A stretch of 64,000 nt of DNA from Austropuccinia psidii. Taxonomy: Eukaryota > Basidiomycota > Pucciniomycetes > Pucciniales > Sphaerophragmiaceae. The position numbers were made by a program, and so were the translations under genes. Positions 1 through 12,140 of the stretch are shown piece after piece. The DNA is taken from NCBI GenBank assembly GCA_023105745.1, contig JALGQZ010000001.1:41626082-41690081 (forward strand), given 5' to 3'. The notes beneath the pieces were generated by a model, which saw only the letters and a list, made by a program, of their open reading frames with translations, made no database searches and was not told the origin of the DNA. The number at the start of each line of letters is the position of its first letter. Position 1 is the first letter of the stretch.

Positions 1-903
1 AGTATTTGCAATTAATGCTTTTGGTTTATTATTTTCAATCATAAATTTTATGTTATCAATTTCTTTCTTATTTTGTGCAAAAAGTTTTGTTAAAGATGAT
101 AAGCTATTATTTATTTCTTGGAAAGATAATAAACTATTTTTAATGTCTTTAAGAGGTAAAATACTTTATTTAAGCTCTGTTAAAGTATTTACAACATGAG
201 GAGACAAGGGTATTTCTTGGGGAAATGGGGTTTTCTCATTCTTTGTTCCTCTTTGTCTTTGAATTACATCAAAGTTCTGGCCATGTTGAAGACATTGTCC
301 ATGGCATCTTTTTGGATTTTGGGGATCCTGTAGCTTGGGGAATATAGTTTTCTCCAATTCTTTTTCTTGTTCTTCTTCCCTTCTTGGGGAATTGGGTTGG
401 CTTGGGGCTTGCTGGTAGAAGCTACTGGGGCTTTTTCCTTGGTTGCCTCCTTCTTTTTGGCATGTTACTCCTTGATCTTTTTGATTTGAGGTTTACATGA
501 TAGTGGATTCCATCCATTGGAGTATCTCACTATTTCCTCCTCTTTGAGGAACTTTTTCAGGATTTGCCAGGAGTTCATCACTCCTTGGTGTATTTGGGGC
601 AACATTTCCAAATCTTTGTCCTTGTACACTGTGTAGTACTGTTTGTATTGGCTCATGTAAATGTCTATTTGAGCCCTCTGAATGTGATTTTTACCTGTTT
701 GAGTTACTCATACTTAGTTACAATTCAGGTTCAGATATCATGGGCATTTCTGGGACTTGCCTTTGGGATAAAGCACTTCCTTGTGTGTATTCTGTTCCAC
801 TTGGGATATTGCCCTTCCTTTTCACTTTTGAGGAATCAATTCTACCTCTGAGTACAGCTCCATCTGATTGGATGGAGTATTGGGAGCCTCTTCTGGTAGT
901 CAT
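1..903 (-). pseudogene. gag of copy A1, decayed and partial
   Basis: Minus-strand remnant of the gypsy gag. The start (MTTRRGSQYSIQSDG, from 903) aligns with the A3 gag start (MVHTRNGSNYSVQPDG, at 46019). The stretch 357-166 in the same frame aligns with A3 gag around 46690-46830, sharing the words GQCLQ and GQN. Stop codons interrupt the frame between the two blocks, so this copy is not functional. Gag would form the particle and bind the genomic RNA. The zinc knuckle region lies beyond the left edge. Confidence 0.7.
465..656 (-). pseudogene. fragment of +1-frame ORF overlapping gag (A1)
   Basis: A 63-codon minus-strand frame overlaps the gag remnant in the +1 frame. Its protein (beginning MSQYKQYY, then QGVMNS, FLKEEE, GWNPLSC, IKKIK) aligns with the overlapping frame of copy A3 at 46212-46796 (QYKSW, QGAMNS, FLGQEK, GGWIPLSC, VKKIK). 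The similarity in this frame between two clearly diverged copies is stronger than expected for an accidental frame. The function is unknown. Confidence 0.55.
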
Positions 904-1622
904 AGTATAAGAAAAATAAGAAATAAGAGGCCTTCAAAAAAGAAATTCTCTTATGGCAATTTATAAATTAGGTACTCACCTTCAGAGTCCTGAATGGTGG
1001 GTCCTGGAAAGTCCAATTTCTTGGCTTTCTTTTTCTTAGTGATTATTGGTGTTGGAAAACTATGTCAAGTTTCTTCCACCAATCTTTCAACAGTGGTTTG
1101 GTTGTCCTCTGTTGGATTGTCTTTAAACACTAAAAAAGACAAATAAATATAAGTCTTTTACATAAAAGTGTTCTTTTTGGTAAGATATGGCAATTTTCCA
1201 CGTAAAAATTTCTTTTATATCTTTTTTTTATTAAAAAAAATGAAAAGAATTAAAGAAATGAAATTAAAATGAATAAAAAACTCTTTTATTGGTTTTTAAT
1301 ATTTTTAATATTTTTTATGTTTTTATTTTTAAAGAATAAAATAAAATGAATATGATTATTTTATAAACTTAATTTCTAATATAAAATGATTTTTAATTTA
1401 TAAAATATCTTTTTTTAATCACTAGAGTCACTCAAAGAAGGTTTTTGCAAGTCTAAGGATGTGAAAAACCATGTGTAAGACAGTACAATTGCTTTCCAAA
1501 TGCCTCAATAGCTTTTAAGATCAATAAACATAAAATTATTATATATTTTTATGATTATAAGTATAAATTATGATTGAATAAGCCCAATTAGAATCTTTTT
1601 AAAGGTATTTTAGAGTAAATAT
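904..1622 (-). other. leader of copy A1
   Basis: AT-rich region between the primer-binding-like site and gag. On the minus strand a short open stretch is followed by GTGAGT near 974, about 70 bp before the gag ATG. This could be a spliced leader, but no clear acceptor precedes the ATG. I see nothing else in it. Confidence 0.4.
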
Positions 1623-1640
1623 CACGGCCAGGCCCCCAAA
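1623..1640 (-). promoter_or_regulatory. primer-binding-like site (A1)
   Basis: Directly inside the LTR end, the minus strand reads TTTGGGGGCCTGGCCGTG. The same 18-mer follows the 5' LTR of A3 (45425), and near-identical versions follow the LTRs at 10058 and 20644. The position and conservation make it the expected minus-strand primer site. I cannot assign the tRNA. Confidence 0.6.
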
Positions 1641-3581
1641 TGTAAGGTTTGACTATGAAACAATAAGTAAAAATTACTAATACTTTACTTATTGTACTTT
1701 GAATGTCCTTATAAATGAAATAAATAAGATAAAAAGAACTATAATAATAAAGGATTATTATTATTATCGCGTAAAATAATTATATTATCAATTAAATATG
1801 ATAATATAATAAAATAAATATATTAATATATTTAATGGCACTTTATTATTGTTACAAACAAATAATAAAGGCGTAGAAAATTGTTTTTATTAATAAAACA
1901 ATTAATAACAATAATATTACCAATATCAAAGTTATAAATGAATATAAATACTATTTATATTAATTAAAGAATTATTAAAGTAATAATAAAGAGAAAATTC
2001 TTATAATAAGATAAAATAACCAACTTTTAATACTTAATATAATAATTTGGAAATATTTTATGCCAAATAATGTAAATACAACTTATCCAAATTGTATTTA
2101 CAATAAAAAATAGAGAAAATTACAAATATTCTTGATTTTTACGTGGAAATGAGATTTTAGAGAGATTCTTAGCAAAAACAATTAAATAAATGATTCAATC
2201 ACGTCAAAATTGATTCTAATAAGATGATCTTTGGTCTTTAATAATATCAAAGATTTATATTTAAGTAATAAAGATATTTCCTTTTAATTTGATTGATTTA
2301 ATGTTTTTGATGCGTCTGAGGGGAAAACAGAGTAAAAACAGTTCTATTTATAGTAAATACCTCCCTCCTACAGTCCAAAAGGCTTCTAGTAGACGTATAC
2401 TGATCATATCCACTGGAATTCATCAATAATTTAAGGTTTGGTGATGATTACATCATGATCAAACCATATTACATCATTATTACACCATTATTTAGAGTTA
2501 TCACTATAACTCTAAGTTTGATGACGTCAAAGGCTTGGAAGAACCCCAAAATTCGTGGATTTTATTAGTTTTAATCTCAAACTAATAGTACTCACCAATT
2601 TCATCACTCATATGACTGTTAAACTTGATTTAAGGTTACAGTGAGTGATCATAAATGATTAAATTAAGCTCAAACTTTGATCCTTAATACCTTTTAAGAT
2701 TTACACGCTACAGAATTTCAGAGAGTGAATTCTAATAGCTTGGCATAACTTTATTATTCTGCCAGGAGCATTTCATTATATCATTAAAACTCTATTTTTG
2801 ATGATTTCTCTTGTAACTAATCTTTGCTGTTGAAATTTAATATTTTAAACTTCAAACTATGATTTCAAGGGGTTATACCTTGAATATTATAATACAAAAT
2901 ACATCATTATTCACAAATGAACTAGTGGAATCCAACTGTCTACTTTTTTTTAAGTTTGGACCACTTTCACAACAAAGTGGTCAACAGCTCTGTTGATTTC
3001 AATCAATAATTCCTTACAGGTTTCAACCTTGTCTATAACTTCTGAAATAAACTTCATTTCTGTATTCCTACTGTAATTACGTGATGACTTTATTCTTGGT
3101 TCATCACTCTATCATGCATATTTCAAGAGATATTAGCTAAAATCCTTGAGTAAATGTGTTGACAACAAAAGTGCATATATTCAGGTGAATTCCTTAAGTA
3201 TGGATTTTGAAGCTTAGCTTCTTAATTGTTTTATATGTGGATATTTATGGGGAATCCAATGGTACCATTTATTTCACATGTTGTTTCATTGGCTTTTGAA
3301 ATAAATAAGGATTTGTGTTTTTTATAAGGTATTATTACTTATAACTTATTAAATATTGACTTTACAGATATGCCATAAAATGGTGTATGTGTGTTTTACC
3401 ATGGGAAATCCAATGGTATAATTTATTTCACATGTTTACTCATTGGTTTTTAAGTTAAACCAAGTTTTATGCCAATTTATGGTATTTTTGTAGCTTTAAG
3501 GTAATTATTTTTAATGTATAATTATATGAAATATTTCTTGTGAACTTTTTTGGGTATGTGATGATATTTCAAAGGCTCACA
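1641..3581 (-). repeat. 5' LTR of copy A1 (1941 bp)
   Basis: Read on the minus strand it begins TGTGAGCC (3581) and ends CTTACA (1641), the same TG..CA ends as the A3 LTRs. It is strongly AT-rich and contains ACGTG-type motifs, for example at 2141 and 2204. It is diverged from the A3 LTRs. The plus-strand neighbour at 3582 is gag of another copy, which fixes the outer boundary. Confidence 0.8.
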
Positions 3582-3582
3582 G

Positions 3583-4272
3583 AGGGACAGGCCCATGTCT
3601 CAGTTTCCTAAACAGAAGGACAGATTAACTGCCCTTCATCCTGATATGTCTGAAACAATGATACATAAAAGGATATTAAGAAATTGTGGTGGTGACCTTG
3701 AGCATGCTATAAGAAGAAGATGTATTGAGCCTTTCTCTACAGAGGATTATATCAATGCTATGGAGGAGATCACTACTAGAAAAAAAATTGGAAGAAATTG
3801 GTCCAAATCCCCAATAGTCAAGAAGACTAATGGGAAACCAATTTAAAAGCCAAAAAAGCCACAAGACAAACTTCCTTTGAAATGTCACAAATTTGGAAGT
3901 ACATCTCATTTAGCAAACACTTGCCCTAAAAAGAAAATAATTAATGAGATAAATGTTGAAAAAGTGGAAGACACAAAGGAAACAGCTGATGTATCTCTAC
4001 ATGAAAGTGATTCTGAGCCTTCAGAAGAAGAAGAAGTACCAGAAGAGCTTAGTTTGGAAAACATTAATGTTTCTTTTGAAGTCAATGAGGTAAACACTCA
4101 TTTACCACATTATAGTGATGAATGTATGGATCTCACACATGTGCAAGATGCTAAAATGCAGAAAACCAAACCTGCCAGAGGTAAATGGTATACAGCTGGT
4201 TCATCTTGTATCACTAATATTGTTATAAACAACACAGAACCCAAGATACACCTTGACTCAGGTTCTTTTTGA
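3583..4272 (+). pseudogene. gag C-terminus and nucleocapsid of A2
   Basis: The reading enters mid-gag (RDRPMSQFPKQKDRL) and continues through HPDMSETM, CGGDLEHAI and STEDYINAMEE, each with a counterpart in A3 gag. A zinc knuckle follows but reads CHKFGSTSHLANTC: the second cysteine is phenylalanine, so the CCHC finger is broken (A3 has CHKCG). An acidic linker (SEEEEVPEE) and the protease motif DSGS come next. Stops at 3844 (TAA) and 4270 (TGA) interrupt it; the latter replaces the TGC of A3 beside the protease active site. Confidence 0.8.
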
Positions 4273-6492
4273 ACTTGTGTTGGAAAAGATTATCTTGAAA
4301 AGGTTTATAGCAATTGGCAAGACAAATTAATGCCAATTGAAGGAATAACATTCAGCAGTGCTAGCCAAAATACGCACCCCTTGGGTATATTTGAAGCAAC
4401 AAGAATATTTCATCATCCTACAGGAAGTATAAGATTGAAAGTTGAAATTGTTGTCATGAATAATTGTACTTCACAACACTTTATACTTGGGAATGATTAT
4501 CTCAATACTTATGATATTGATATTATTAATCATAAAGACAGGTATTTCACTATAGGGGAAAATAAAAGACAAAAATTTGCTTTTCCTTTAGAAAAAAGAG
4601 AAATTACTGTCATTAAACAAGTGAAAAATGTTAATAAGCAAACATTTGTGTCAGATCAATTGATTGAAGCACAAATTAGTCCTGAATTAACACTAGAAAT
4701 GAAGGAAGAGCTTATTGAAATTTTATTTCAATACAGGGAAGCCTTTGCTTCAGATAATGAACCACTTGGAGCTATAAAAGGCCATGAAGTGGACATTATG
4801 CTTAATGTGGAAAGGCCTTATCCGCCACTTTTTAGAAGACCAGCTTACCCAGCTAGCCCTAGAGCTAGAAAAGCATTAGAAAGTCATATGAATGAACAAA
4901 TGAAACTGGGAGTTCTTATAAAAGTTGGACACAATGAGGAGGTAGAAGTCACAACTCCAGTAATCATTACTTGGCATAATGATAAGTCAAGGATGGTTGG
5001 TGATTTTAGAGCACTGAATACCTATACTATTCCAGACAGGTATCCAATCCCTAGAATTCATGAGACTTTAACTCAATTATCCAAAGCAAGATTCATTACT
5101 TCTATGGATGCTCTGGAAGGCTTTCATCAGAATGTTTTGACACCTCATGCTAGGAAATTATTGAGAATAATTTCTCATTTTGGGATTTATGAATATTTGA
5201 GAATGCCTTTTGGTATTGAAAATGCACCCTCTCATTATCAGAGAATGATGAATACCATCTTCCCACATGAATTGTCAGAAGGATGGTTAATCATTAATAT
5301 TGATGACATTATTATTTGTTCAGAAACCTGGCAATTACATTTAGAGAGACTTTAATTAGTACTTAAGAAAATTCCTCAAGTTAACATTAAAATATATTTT
5401 AAGAAATGTAATTTTGGGTTTCATGAGTTGAAAGCTCTAGGACATGTAGTCTCAGGACTGAGCCTTGGTGTTGACGAAAACAAAGTGGCTGCAGCTTTAC
5501 TGAAACAAATGCCCCAGAACAAAAAAGAAATGATGTCTTTTTTAGGGTTTGCCAGTTATTACAGACAACACCTTAAAGATTTTGCAACCCATGCCAGATC
5601 ATTATACAGAATTTGTGATCAACAAACTGTTTTTTAAATGACACAGGAGAGGATTCAAGCATATGATAAAATCAAGTATGCCTTGACCCATGCACCATTA
5701 TTATTGATGCCAGATTGGAAACTTCCTTTCAGGCTGTATATTGATGCATGTGGTGAAGGTTTAGGAGCTGCTCCTCATCAAGTTCAGATTGTCAATGAAA
5801 AACCTTATGAAGGTCCAATTTGTTTTATTTCAAGACAAATTAAACCTACTGAGGCCAGATATGGATCTAGCCAAATGGAGTTCCTTTGCCTTGTTTGGGC
5901 TTTGGAAAAACTTCATTACTATCCTGATGGTAGTGTGTTTGAAGTAATTACTGATTGTAATGCAGTTAAATCACTTCTTAACTTGAAAACTGCAAACAGA
6001 CACATGTTAAGATGGCAGATTGCTATACAGGAGTATAGAGGCAATATGACCATAGTACATAAAGCTGGAAATATTCATAAGAATGCTGATGTCTTAAGTA
6101 GATGGGCATTACCAAATACACCTGACAACCCTGCCTATTTTCCTACAAGTGCAGAACCTCAAATTCCAATTGAAGGAATTAATATCACAGATGTTGGAAC
6201 AAAATTCTTTGAAGAAGTTGGAGAAAGCTATAAGCAAGATAAGAATTTTCATATTCTTACTGCTCTATTTGACAAAGTTTGCAAAGATGTAGCCTTGGCT
6301 AATTCCCTGGATGATATTTGGAAAACATCTTATGATAATGGAAGATTCCATTTATTTGATGGTATACTATATCATAGATCTAAACACACATGTGTCATGG
6401 TCCTATGTATTAGAATGTTAATTAACACCATACTACTAAAATGCCATGATAACATATATTCTAGATATCAGTATGAAGACAGAACTATGTAA
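4273..6492 (+). pseudogene. protease tail, reverse transcriptase and RNase H of A2
   Basis: After the DSG protease motif (about 4255) the frame gives FILGNDYL, then a gypsy reverse transcriptase with [31 protein letters not shown] and NIDDIII. The usual YIDD core has Asn for Tyr. The linker and RNase H follow ([47 protein letters not shown]), then [11 protein letters not shown]. Stops at 5353, 5635 and 6490 break the frame. In each case A3 has a sense codon at the same place. The enzyme would copy genomic RNA into cDNA in the particle. Confidence 0.85.
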
Positions 6493-7752
6493 AGAATTAA
6501 GACATGTGCCTGGTGGCCATCATGGAGAAAAGATGTCATTGAGTACTGTCACAGTTGTGATAGATTCCAGAAGGCCAATAAAGCTACTGGTAAAAGATTT
6601 TGCTGAATGATCCATATTCAGGAACCAAGTACACCATGGGAAGTGGTTCACATGGATTGGGTAACTGCCTTACCACCTGGAGGTGATTAAAGCTACAATG
6701 CATGTCTTGTTATTGTGGACAGATATAGCAAAACACCAAACCTTTTGCCATGTCATAAAGATGACACAGCTATGGGTACAGCTCTTTTGATCTCAAATAG
6801 AGTAATATCCCATACTGGCCTGTTTGAAAACATCATTAGTGACAGAGACCCAAAATTTACATCAGCCTTATGCACTAATTTACATAAGCTTTTGGGTACA
6901 AGACTATCATTCTGCACAGCCTACCATCCACAAACAGATGGGCTGGCAGAAAGAATGATTCAAACCTTTGAGGACATGACCAGAAGATTTCGTGCTTATG
7001 TCCTGGAGCTTAAAGATTCTGACGGCTTTACCCATGATTGGTGCACCCTTATACCAACATTGGAATTATCCTACAAGACCTCCATCCGTGCTTCAACAGG
7101 AAAAACTCCTGCAATGTTGGACAAAGGATGGAACCCCAAACTTCCAGCTGATACTTTCAAGAAAGATCTCATTGATATTCATCCAACTGCGTCAAGCTTT
7201 AATTTATTGCTTGATAAAGTGAGACATCATGCAAATCAAAGCATGAATAATGGTTTTGAATATGCTAAACAGAAATGGGATAAAAGTCATAAGACCGCAG
7301 AATTCAAAGTAGGGGACTTAATACTAGTTTCAACCTTGAACTTCAATAATATTAAAGTCCCAAAGAAGTTAAAAGATTCCTTTGCAGGACCATTTATTAT
7401 TGAAGCCCTTCATGGGACAAATGCAGTACAAGTAGAACTGTCAGGAGAACTGGAAAACAAACCTCCAACTTTCCCTGTCAGTCTAGTAAAGCATTACACT
7501 TCAAGTGATAAGGAATTATTTCCTTTGAGAAATGAAACACTCTTAGAAGTACCCCCACTAGATCAAAGTGAGTATAAAAAGGTACTAACAGTCTTGAAAG
7601 AAACAAGACTTAGGGGAAAAAATGAAAGAGAATACTTATTCAGGTATAAAAATCCACAACATGAAGATGAATGGATTGTAGAGAGCAAAATAACTGATTC
7701 CCAAAAGTTTCTCAGAAGATTCAGACATGAGAGAAGACCAATTGCTCCATGA
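6493..7752 (+). pseudogene. integrase and chromodomain-like tail of A2
   Basis: Same frame as the upstream RT. The zinc-binding region has CHSCDRFQKANKATG (second Cys of the CxxC lost). The catalytic core has [17 protein letters not shown] and [15 protein letters not shown]. The C-terminal part has VGDLILVSTLNF and FPVSLVKHY. The tail LRGKNEREYLFRYKN..DEWI..LRRFRHE looks like a divergent chromodomain, which in chromoviruses directs integration to marked chromatin. Stops lie at 6604 and 6688; from 6715 to the TGA at 7750 the frame is open. Confidence 0.85.
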
Positions 7753-7887
7753 AAAGTTTGAATTGTGTGCTTTACATACTTAAAAGTATAGGTAGAGAGG
7801 TTGGACAGTGGATTATACCCCCCCAAATGACTTGGGGGTATACTACAAAAGAAAAATTGTGGTACAATTTTTTTTGGTGGCAGGGAA
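7753..7887 (+). promoter_or_regulatory. 3' untranslated region and polypurine tract of A2
   Basis: Short spacer after the polyprotein. It ends in GGTGGCAGGGAA immediately before the LTR start TGTGAGCC. The A3 equivalent is GGTGGGAGGGAA. The position fits the plus-strand primer. Confidence 0.6.
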
Positions 7888-10058
7888 TGTGAGCCTGTGA
7901 GGTATGTATAACATACCCATAAGGCCACAAATGACTTTATACACAGTTAAATTTGTCTTCAACAAACTTTTTAATTGAATTTAAACTAAAAAATAACAAA
8001 AAAATAAGTATAACGTTTTTTTGGATAAACAAAGTTTTAGATATTATGTCATTTTTGGATTCTACACCAAAAATAACCTAGGGTACACCCATAAGGTGTT
8101 ATACCCAAAAAAACTTATTTCTTATGTCATTGGAAGATTTAAGAATCTCAAAGTACTAATGTAACTTTTTTAACATTTTTTAAAATTGTTAAATTTAAGC
8201 TTCAATAAGCTTAAATTTAAAGTTGCATAAGGTTTATGCAAATTTACCAAAATTTTAGTTAAAATTGAGGTGTGGTGTATATTTACTGAATTGGCTAAGG
8301 ATTTTCCATACAGAATGTAAATCCTGTGTGAGCTCAATTTAAAATGGTGTAAGGCCATAGTATGGCTTTAAAGAAATAAATGGGCAAAATCCATGCAGAA
8401 AGGTGGGACAAAGGAAAAAGACCAAATAGATCTGGGGTACCCAACTTTTTGGATCTGCAAGGATTCAATCAAGGTTGTCCACCTGTATTGGAGTATTTTC
8501 AACCTTATTTAAGCTTTATGATTAGACTTTTATCCAACATTAAAGTGAAAACTGGTTTTGTCCCAATTTAGACAGGAATTTCAAACTGCCAAAGGGTAAA
8601 TACCAATATGCAGGCTTGAATTTAGGGTTTTAAGAACTTTCAAAACTTAATTAAGCTTAAAAAGCTTAAATAAGCTTAAAACGTTAAGGTTACAAGCATT
8701 AAAAACTTATCAAAAGTTAAGGTTTGGTGTGTATTGCTATTTTATGTGGAAAAATAGCAATAACTTCACAAATTCATTAAAAATCAAATTTTCATGGATT
8801 TGCTTGAACATTTCACACAGCTTACAATTGAATATTATCTATGTATAAATTAAATTTTAAGTATCTTTTATAAATAAATTTACTGGTTAATTAGCCTGGA
8901 AATTTACTCTTTTAATTAAGTTCAAAGAAAATTATAATTTCTTCAAAAATTAATTAAAAATTGAGTTTAAGAGATTTCTTCTTGAAACTCTATTTTTAAG
9001 TTGTTCATTTGATGAACTTTAATATAAATAAGTTTATTTACATTAAAAACTTAAAATAATTAGTTTAAATGAGTATTAAAGTTACTTGGAGTTAAGAATA
9101 ACACTGGTAACTTGAAATTGGAATTAAAAATGAGCTACCTTAAGTTAAGAGCTTTCTTTTTAAGCATGGTTTTTCAGTTTTCGCTTGAGAACGCCCTCTA
9201 TATTCTTTATGAATCATGAGAGCTGCTCTGAAGACATATAAAGACTCTTTTCATCACTGTTTTTGTCCATCATTCATTATCAAATCCAATCATATTAGAA
9301 ATTCAAACAGGCAAAGTTTTATTAAATATAAATCTTATTATTAAAGTAATTATTAAGTTATTTTATTCTTTATTAATTCAAAATAAAGAATTGAAATCAT
9401 AGAATTCAGATTTTGTTGTAATCACCAATAATTCATTTTATTATATAAGATTATCATCTTAAATATCTTTTAAAAATCCACAAGTTCCTCTTAAAAACTC
9501 TTTAATTATAATTTTTATTATAAGAAGTTGTTTTATCTTTCAAAATATTGATTTTTGGCGTGTTTTTAACTTATAATTACTATTTACTATAATAGCTGTT
9601 GTTGTTTAACTTGTTGTATTAAATAAATATTATAAGTAAGTTATCTCTGAAGTTCTATAATTTTTTTTATCTAGTATTAGTTTTTTTATATAGAATTTTT
9701 TCTATAAGAATTATTTCTGCACAGTGTGTGTTTTAATTATTTTATAAATAATATTTATATTATTTATAAGTGGTTAAATATTTATATTTTCCACCCTTAA
9801 TTGTCTCATTAAGAGCTTTACACTTTTTATTGTTATAATTGTCAGTGACTATAACAATGATAGAATAATTATAATTTATTATAATTATTATATTTCTTTT
9901 AAAATAATAATTAAATTTTTTTTTATATAATTATTTTTAATAATTATGTTCTAATTTGTGGTTATGATATTTTATTATATTATATATTTCTACTGAGGAA
10001 AGTCATAGTACTCTTGATATTGCTGCTATTATCAATAGTTTCATAGACAAACCTTACA
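7888..10058 (+). repeat. 3' LTR of copy A2 (2171 bp)
   Basis: Begins TGTGAGCCTGTGAGGTATG and ends AACCTTACA, matching the A3 LTR ends. It is longer than the A3 LTR (1918 bp). No target duplication can be tested because the 5' end of A2 is missing. The base after it starts a primer-binding-like site and the leader of a different element (B), so it abuts B exactly at the LTR/primer-site border. Between its ends I see only AT-rich LTR sequence; a 62-codon open frame at 8380-8571 has no support. Confidence 0.8.
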
Positions 10059-10076
10059 TTTGGGGGGCTGGCCATG
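10059..10076 (+). promoter_or_regulatory. primer-binding-like site (B)
   Basis: TTTGGGGGGCTGGCCATG directly follows the LTR end at 10058. It differs at two positions from the site used by families A and C. The primer tRNA is not identified. Confidence 0.55.
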
Positions 10077-10162
10077 ATTTTAACCAATTTTTGGGACATA
10101 AATCAAATTCTAGACCTTATTTTACTGTTTTTTGACGTGAAATTGCCATATTTATCTCAATA

Positions 10163-11083
10163 TTGGCTTTTTTTGAAATTATGGCCAATCTTCAAGCAGC
10201 TTCATATTCTGAGTTATCAAGACCACCAGACTTCAGGACTCCATCTATGAAGGCACCAGAATGCTTTGATGGGACTCAACCCTTTCAAGTCAGAAGCTTC
10301 ATTCAGTCTTTCCATTTAATCTTTCATAATGATCTGGCAAACTTCTCTCAAGACAGAAAGAAGGTACTTTATGCCACTTCATTTCTCATTGGCAGGGCTG
10401 CAAAATGGATTGAGCCTTATCTTTCCAATCTCACCAATAAAGACTCAAATTACCTCCTCAATTCTCAGAGCTTATTCTAATCTCAACTATTTACTTTATT
10501 TGGGCACCCAAATGCAGTCAGAGAAGCTCAAGCAGAATTTTATTCTTTAAGAATGAAAGAAGGTGGCCATGTTTCTTTATAAATAGCCGATTTCAGGAGT
10601 TTGGTGTCAAGAATTGGAGATTGGAGTGAAAGGGCTCTTATTCATCATTTCAGGAAGGAATTCCCATCCAGGATTTTGGATCAGTTGGCCTCCCATTCTT
10701 CAAGAATTGACTCTCGTAAAGACTTAATGGAGGTTACCCTGTAACTAGATACCAGGCACTATGAGAGGCAGAAAGAGGAGTCATCATCAAGAGAACAATT
10801 CTGAAGCCTCAAAGTAAAATATTTCTCATCCTCAAAATTCTTCAAGTTCAAGTCATAAGAAGAAGAAGAATTTCTCAAAGAGGGACAAGCCGCAATCTTC
10901 TTTGCTGAATGAAGACTTCAAGCGAATGAATTTTGAAAAAGAAAGAATAATGAAGGAGGGTCAATGTACCTATTGTTGTGGGAAGGTTAGTCTTGAGTCC
11001 TGTTTCAGAAGGCCTTAAAACAAGCTTACCCAACCATCAGCCCAATTTCCCAGCCAGGGAAAAGCCTGAGTGAAGATAATGTT
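10163..11083 (+). pseudogene. gag of element B
   Basis: Gypsy-type gag with MKAPECFDGTQPFQVRSF, LANFSQDRKKVLYA, GRAAKWIEPYLSN, then (after a TAA at 10478) SQLFTLFGHPNAVREAQAEF, ADFRSLVSRIGDW and DQLASHSSRIDS in the same frame. These are features of the capsid-like Retrotrans_gag fold. Further stops follow at about 10580 and 10741. A CTYCCGK..LESC remnant near 10969 marks the zinc knuckle. The 5' part of the usual gag is short or missing before the first ATG. Confidence 0.75.
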
Positions 11084-12140
11084 GTGTTCAATGGTCTTCA
11101 TTGTTTCCCATCCAGAGCACAATTGTGCATTCTGAATACTGGTGTCAAGAATTCTCTTAAATTATTTGTTTTTTCTTCTCTTTCTGATGTTTTTTACACC
11201 ATTCTCATAGATTCTGGTGCTACCAACTCATTTATTGCAAAGACTTTTGTTCACAAGTATTCCTTGACTACATCAGAGCTTCCAGAGAAGATTCTTCTTA
11301 TCATTTTGGACTCCTCTTAGTCCCCTTCCTTATTTGTGACTCACCATACTAAATATATGGTTGAGATTCCTTAATTCCCGAGCTTTGAATGGGAATTTCT
11401 AGTCATTGATACTCCCAAGGGAGAAGACCTCATGTTGGGCTTGGACTTTCTTAATCACTTTAATCCTTCTATTGATTGGAGGCAAGGGCTGATCACCTTT
11501 AATGCTGATAATAAAGACAATTTTATCCTTCAAAATCTTTCAGTATTGACTTTTCTTCTGCCAAATCATGTGCAGCTCTGGTTGCTGATTCTAGAACACC
11601 ATCATTTCCATCTTCTGTCCATATTCCTTCCCTTATTTCCCATCAGTCATTACTATCATCTAGAGATGAAGTCTTCAAAGTGATTAAAGATGTTGGAGAA
11701 GATAATTCTGTATCTTCACTTCATCTCTCCTTTGGGAATATGGACCTTCCTCCTTCATCTTATCATGACTCCCTTGAGGAGTTGTGGGATGAAGAGGAAG
11801 AGACAGAAGAAATAGAAACCGTGATGGAGGTTGTTCCTCCTGTTTATCACCAATGTTTGGATGTATTCTACAAGTTTAAAGCAGAGAAACTTCCTCCTCA
11901 CCGTCCCTGTGATCATCATATTGAGCTGGAGGGGTCTCTACCTCTAATTGGAGTGATCTACTCTCTATCAAACCAGGAGTCAGATAAACTCAGGGCCTAC
12001 ATTTCAGAGAATGTAGAGAAAGGTTTCATCTGGCCAAACTCATCTTTCTCAGGAGCACCTGTCCTCTTTGATAAAAGGAAAGATGGTGGCCTCCATTTGT
12101 GTGTTGATTACCACAAACTCGATGCTGTGACTAGGAATAA
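11084..12140 (+). pseudogene. protease and N-terminal reverse transcriptase of element B
   Basis: The aspartic protease motif ILIDSGATNSFI lies near 11205-11240, followed by MLGLDFLNHFNPSIDW (from 11432), a typical retropepsin-to-RT linker. From 11680 the frame shifts and gives CLDVFYKFKAEKLPPHRPCDHHIE and [30 protein letters not shown], the front of a gypsy RT. At 12141 it is cut by a solo LTR and resumes at 13579 or just after. Confidence 0.8.

Larger units (their letters stand above)
1..3581 (-). mobile_element. Ty3/gypsy retrotransposon copy A1, 5' part
   Basis: This is the 5' part of a minus-strand LTR retrotransposon that runs off the left edge of the window. Read on the minus strand it has an LTR (3581 down to 1641), a primer-binding-like site (1640-1623), an AT-rich leader and the start of gag (from 903). 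The LTR ends and the gag match the near-complete copy A3 at 43507-53777, so both belong to one family. It sits inside the gag of a plus-strand copy of the same family: the sequence at 3582 continues directly in gag codons, with no LTR or leader. Its target duplication cannot be tested because the other end is outside the window. Confidence 0.85.
3582..10058 (+). mobile_element. Ty3/gypsy copy A2, 5'-truncated and decayed
   Basis: Plus-strand family A element that starts abruptly in gag where A1 was inserted, then runs through nucleocapsid, protease, RT, RNase H, integrase and a chromodomain-like tail to a polypurine tract and a 3' LTR (7888-10058). All coding blocks stay in one reading frame. 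Decay is by in-frame stop codons at 3844, 4270, 5353, 5635, 6490, 6604 and 6688, with no frameshift seen. Compared with A3, several stops replace GAA, AAA or GCA codons by TAA, so the decay is not dominated by C-to-T changes. Confidence 0.85.

Noticed and set aside
3582..7752. A host-domesticated integrase or polymerase gene
   Set aside because: Seven stops and lost active-site residues (NIDD, broken zinc finger), with an LTR directly behind; it is an ordinary dead retroelement.
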